Below are positions 41,291 through 64,000 of a stretch of 64,000 nucleotides of DNA, piece after piece. The DNA is from Muraenolepis orangiensis (taxonomy: Eukaryota > Chordata > Actinopteri > Gadiformes > Muraenolepididae). The stretch is from contig CM051004.1 in NCBI GenBank assembly GCA_027704905.1, positions 6,245,754 through 6,309,753 on the forward strand, in the 5' to 3' direction. How positions within the stretch are numbered: the stretch's first letter is position 1; every line of letters starts with the position of its first letter. A model generated the notes under the pieces. That model was given only the letters and a program-made list of their open reading frames with translations. It was not told where the DNA came from and ran no database searches. The translations under genes were made by a program, and so were the position numbers.

Positions 41291-42059
41291 GTATCTTGTA
41301 CACACACACACACACACACACACCTCTCCTGCCCACCATGCAACACGTAGAGGCGACGGACCGTCGTCTAATTGGACGATGACAGGCGGACACACACACC
41401 TGGGGAGACAGGTACAGAACAGAGAACAACACACCGCAGTAACACACACGTGTGAGGACGGAACACAACTCAATGTTGTTGATTCGTACCTAATGTGCGA
41501 CAATCACTCTTCTCGACAGTCATTCATGTCGGTGATGAAGACGGCGTGAATATGGGGTTCCATTAGTGCCAAAAATACATGTCGATGTTAATGTCCATGT
41601 CGTCCTCCCCGTCGGTGGTCTTCCTGATGCCCCTAGTGGTCCGTGAAGGCATTGCAAGTGGGCCGCTGTAACCCCATACGTGAAGGGACAGCCGTCGGCA
41701 CCACGTTGTTGGTACTGGTTTAACCCCACTTGTGACTTAACGTACGTCTATGTCAGTCATGTGGCTTCTTATTCATCATTAATAAAATAAACATGGAACA
41801 TAAAAGCAGAAAAATATGGACTTTTCCCCGCCACCATGTCAGCCTTAACTCTACAGCGCCAGTAGGGGGCGACACTTACCCACATTTGATTCATGAGATA
41901 TTAAACCACTTATGTCTGGGGTAGACTTACTGATAAGTGCAGGGAAAACGTTACTGAAACTATTATATTGATGAGATCATTTGGCACAATCCCTCCCCAA
42001 AACCCATGCACTTTTCTGTAGTAATGTGTGAGTAACAGATAAGACCAGGAGATAACATC

Positions 42060-42682
42060 ATCTAAAAGAGTATTTATTTTATAAAACTAGTAATATTTAT
42101 TACAGGTTAAGGAAATATAAATGGAAAGTCATAGGGAAAGGTGAACTGTACAATGAACATTGGTCAACATAGTAGTATGTCTTTCTTTTTTTCTGGACAA
42201 AATGTTAACTTAAAGTTTTACGGTTTCAGTCGACCGACTTTAACAATGCGCCACAACTGACCCAAAAACAACGTAGAACTTTTGGAAAGAAAGAAAAAAA
42301 ACTCCAGTTGCTATTTCCTGCAATTGAGGAAGTGGGTGGATTGTCTGTCAGGAAACGGGCGCGTCCACATGGCAGAGCTTCCTAGACCTTTACACGGGCT
42401 GAGTAAACACGATAACTTCTCACTGGCCCACCAAATCAGAATCACCCACACGCCTCAAAACCATCGGGGAGGAGAAACATGGACGATGTCCATGTTCCCG
42501 CTGTCTTTCCTAAAGGTTTTTTTATTTTTCCAGTGGAACGTTTAGCAGAACACAGGAGAGACACTAGGGGAGCAGGGCTGACAACAGGGGGGGGGGGGGG
42601 CAGGGGGGGAGGAGTCACATAGGAGGCGGAGTCACATAGGAGGCGGAGTCAAATAGGAGGCAGAGTCACATAGGAGGCGGAG
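42060..42682 (-). other. kdr: kdr 3' UTR
   Basis: From the stop codon to AATAAA motifs on the - strand at 42073-42078 and 42096-42101. Contains a run of G on the + strand at 42588-42600 and an 18-bp tandem repeat (42610-42690) that runs up to the stop codon. Confidence 0.7.

Positions 42683-42690
<8 letters not shown>
42610..42690. repeat. 18-bp tandem repeat at the kdr stop codon
   Basis: Four to five copies of GGAGGCGGAGTCACATA in the 3' UTR. The TGA stop (42683-42685) lies inside the terminal copy. Confidence 0.9.
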
Positions 42691-61570
<18,880 letters not shown>

Positions 61571-61960
61571 CCGACTTAATGAATACACCATCGTCCACAA
61601 GCGGCGCGTCAATAACTTATGCGAACTTTACGCGTCCATCATTGACTTGTTATGCGTCCGAATATTAACTTTAATGAAAAGTCCATGAACGTAAGCCGCG
61701 TTGAAAAATCATCGGTGCGTCGATTTTGGGGATAAAGTGAAGTTCCGCGGGTCCAACAGTCAGCGATGAGACCGGTCGGTTCTGCTGGTTCCCAATGCGC
61801 TCCCCGCGGACCTGGACCGGGCTGCTGCTGCTGGTTACGCGCGGCGGACAATACGCGGGACCGCGCAGGGAGGAACGTCACGACGACAGAGGAGCGCGCT
61901 GATTCTTCCTGTTGGTGTGTTTCATCGCCTGCCGCTTGGACCACTGAGTCATTTAGGGGC
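61571..61960 (-). promoter_or_regulatory. kdr: kdr 5' UTR and promoter region
   Basis: GC-richer than the DNA on either side, with CG dinucleotides clustered at 61735-61880 and no TATA box at a plausible place, as in the TATA-less human KDR promoter. The transcription start is not resolved. Confidence 0.45.
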
Positions 61961-62179
61961 CGGTGGGTTTAAAGACATGCATCAAAAGTTGTTCTTTAAA
62001 AGTACAAAGACGCAATCTAAATGGCAGCCTACTACACGATGACCATGTTGATTGCTATGTAGCCCCAAGTGCATCGTGTTGTATCTCCCCAGCTACAAGG
62101 GTTATACTAATGTCATATTAAAGAAATATAACACATGTTGAGATTGTTGGGCAAGTGAAATAAAGCGAATAAGTCAGTC

Positions 62180-62785
62180 AATAAGGCCATCTCCATCCCA
62201 AAGGACCACAACCACCCTGGGTACCATCACTTCTCCCCAATGCGGTCTGGTCGCTGGTTCCGCAGCATCCGTACAAGGACTACCAGGTTCAAGGACAGTT
62301 TTTACCCACAGGCAGTGCGCCTACTGAACTGCTAGGAGTGCTGCCACTATCGTAACATTGTCATCCATATTACATTACACTATCATAACATTGTCATTAA
62401 CATTACACTATCATACTTTTGCTGGACTTTCTGGACTCATTACAGTTACTGCACTGTTCTGCACTGGACTGCACTGTATTCATGATGTTGTTGCACTAAT
62501 GGCACTTTAAAATGTTTTTTTAAATGCTTTTTGCACAATTCAACACATGTATATATCATCTATCAGTCACTTTATTATTTCATTACTTCATTACTTTCAT
62601 TATTATTTTGATTGTATTCTTATTGTATAGTGTTAGTGTTATAGTGTAGTATAGTATATAGTACATAGTATAGTATATAGTGTTACATTATAGTAAATGC
62701 ATGCTGCAGGAGGGAATGGGAAGTAAACATTCCATTGTACTTGTTGCAAATGGCAAATAAAAAACTTGAATCTTGACTCTTGAAT
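62180..62785 (+). mobile_element. 5'-truncated non-LTR retrotransposon (LINE), 3' end
   Basis: Frame 62242-62334 encodes the C-terminal end of a LINE reverse transcriptase protein (RSGRWFRS..FKDSFYPQAVRLLN then stop at 62332-62334). It is followed by a 450-base 3' UTR and a tail AATAAAAAACTTGAATCTTG with short TTGAATC/TTGACTC repeats. The shape fits an L2/Rex-like element; the clade is not certain. Related tails are at 39745-39945, 41195-41290 and 50085-50215. Confidence 0.8.
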
Positions 62786-62936
62786 AATCAATGTGGGCTA
62801 CTGGGTCAGCACAGATAGATCACAGCATCAATGGAAGATTTGATTTACACCTGAAATAAATGTCACGTTTTAGAGTGAATAGCACCTAGTGCTTCATCAG
62901 TTGCTAGCTCTATACTACTATAGGACCATAACATCC

Positions 62937-63062
62937 AGTGGTGGGTAGAGTACTGAGAATCTATACTCAAGTATAAGTAAAGTTACTCCCATAAGAAATG
63001 ACTCAAGTAAAAGTGAAAACTACCATTTTAGAAAACTACTCAAGTAAAAGTAAACAACAGAC
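62937..63062 (+). mobile_element. Fish repeat fragment (GTGGGTAGAGTACT..CAAGTAAAAGT)
   Basis: GTGGTGGGTAGAGTACTGAG followed by repeated ACTCAAGTAAAAGT motifs, a dispersed sequence frequent in fish genomes that I cannot assign to a named family. Confidence 0.5.
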
Positions 63063-63110
63063 AGATAACTGGAGGTTTAGGGGTTTGTATGTAACACCAG
63101 ACAGACAGGC

Positions 63111-63145
<35 letters not shown>

Positions 63146-63294
63146 TAACTGGAGGTTTATGGGTCTGTATGTAACACCAGACAGACAGACAGACAGACAG
63201 ACAGATAACTGGAGGTTTATGGGTCTGTATGTAACACCAGACAGACAGACAGACAGACAGATAACTGGAGGTTTATGGGTCTGTATGTAACACC

Positions 63295-63325
<31 letters not shown>

Positions 63326-63480
63326 TAACTGGAGGCTTGTGGGTCTGTACCACCCGACAGACAGACAGACAGACAGACAGACAAAGAGACAGACAGGTAA
63401 CAGGAGGTTTGTGGGTCTGTATGTAACACCGGACAGACAGACAGACAGACAGACAGGTAACAGGAGGTGTGTGGGTCTGT
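63058..63480. repeat. (GACA)n higher-order minisatellite
   Basis: Six blocks of (ACAG)5-9 separated by a conserved spacer ATAACTGGAGGTTTATGGGT plus CTGTATGTAACACC; period about 60-75 bases, varying with the number of GACA units. Confidence 0.95.
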
Positions 63481-63737
63481 CTGTAACCCCAGTGAACTGT
63501 ATGTGGTGTTGGTTCTCCTATGGGCAGGGGGCCTAATTGAGGGTCTTACTGTTGGCACAGCAACAGGGAGAGGATCAGTGTGCACGGGGGACAGGAAGCA
63601 GAACACACACACTTCCTGACAGGATACTGGGCTTCTCTGTGGCATCCTGGAGTCCATCGTCTCGAAGACTTTACAGTCTAACCTGAAAACACTCTGTACT
63701 ACCTTTACACAAAAACACAAACACACACACACACATA

Positions 63738-63831
<94 letters not shown>
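63738..63831. repeat. (CTAT)n, i.e. (GATA)n
   Basis: About 23 uninterrupted units. The remaining sequence to 64000 is AT-rich with no feature seen. Confidence 0.96.
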
Positions 63832-63832
<1 letters not shown>

Positions 63833-64000
63833 GCTGGTCGGTAGAGGTTGATCAACCCTCCACAAAGCCCTTGATTATTTAAACGAAATTGTGATGAATT
63901 AAATAATAATGCTGCAACAAAAAAAATTAATATATCATACAAATAAAAATAACCAGACATAACTCATTGCTAACACTCACATGAAAAGAAAGATTGTGAG

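Overview
The window is eukaryotic and looks like a teleost fish. It holds three multi-exon genes with short GT-AG introns, tRNA-derived SINEs with LINE-like tails, and an extreme load of (CA)n/(GT)n microsatellites. That load recalls gadiform (cod-like) genomes, but this is only a guess from repeat content. Layout: (1) 1-775 is probably the 3' UTR of a + strand gene; vamp4 is suggested only because VAMP4 flanks MYOC in human. (2) 776-4289 is repeat-filled intergenic DNA. (3) 4290-13028 is myocilin (myoc), + strand: TATA box, five coding exons, 479 codons, two poly(A) signals. (4) About 13560-38400 is prrc2c (proline-rich coiled-coil 2C), - strand: 33 coding exons that join in one open frame of 3,051 codons, plus a probable non-coding first exon in a GC-rich promoter. 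It is tail-to-tail with myoc, which matches the human 1q24 order PRRC2C-MYOC-VAMP4. (5) About 38420-42060 is an AT-rich intergenic stretch with decayed retrotransposon tails. (6) About 42060-61900 is a VEGF receptor 2 type receptor tyrosine kinase (kdr), - strand: 30 coding exons that join to 1,356 codons, the exon number and length I recall for human KDR. (7) 61900-64000 is upstream DNA with a LINE 3' end, a GACA minisatellite and a (GATA)n tract. 

Exon models were made by reading splice sites and checking that phases agree at every junction and that the summed length is a multiple of three. All three genes close without a frameshift. One kdr donor (intron 9) must be GC instead of GT to keep frame. 

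The genes do not form a functional pathway. Myocilin is a secreted olfactomedin protein, Prrc2c is a cytoplasmic disordered RNA-associated protein, and Kdr is a membrane receptor for VEGF. I see no new gene system. The best leads are structural: UG-repeat 3' splice sites shared by exons of all three genes, a 45-bp unit array inside an unnamed dispersed element concentrated in kdr introns, a perfect 28-bp hairpin and a segment duplicated next to two acceptors in prrc2c, higher-order repeats in a C-rich minisatellite in myoc, the GC donor and divergent kinase insert of kdr, and the placement of kdr beside the prrc2c-myoc block.
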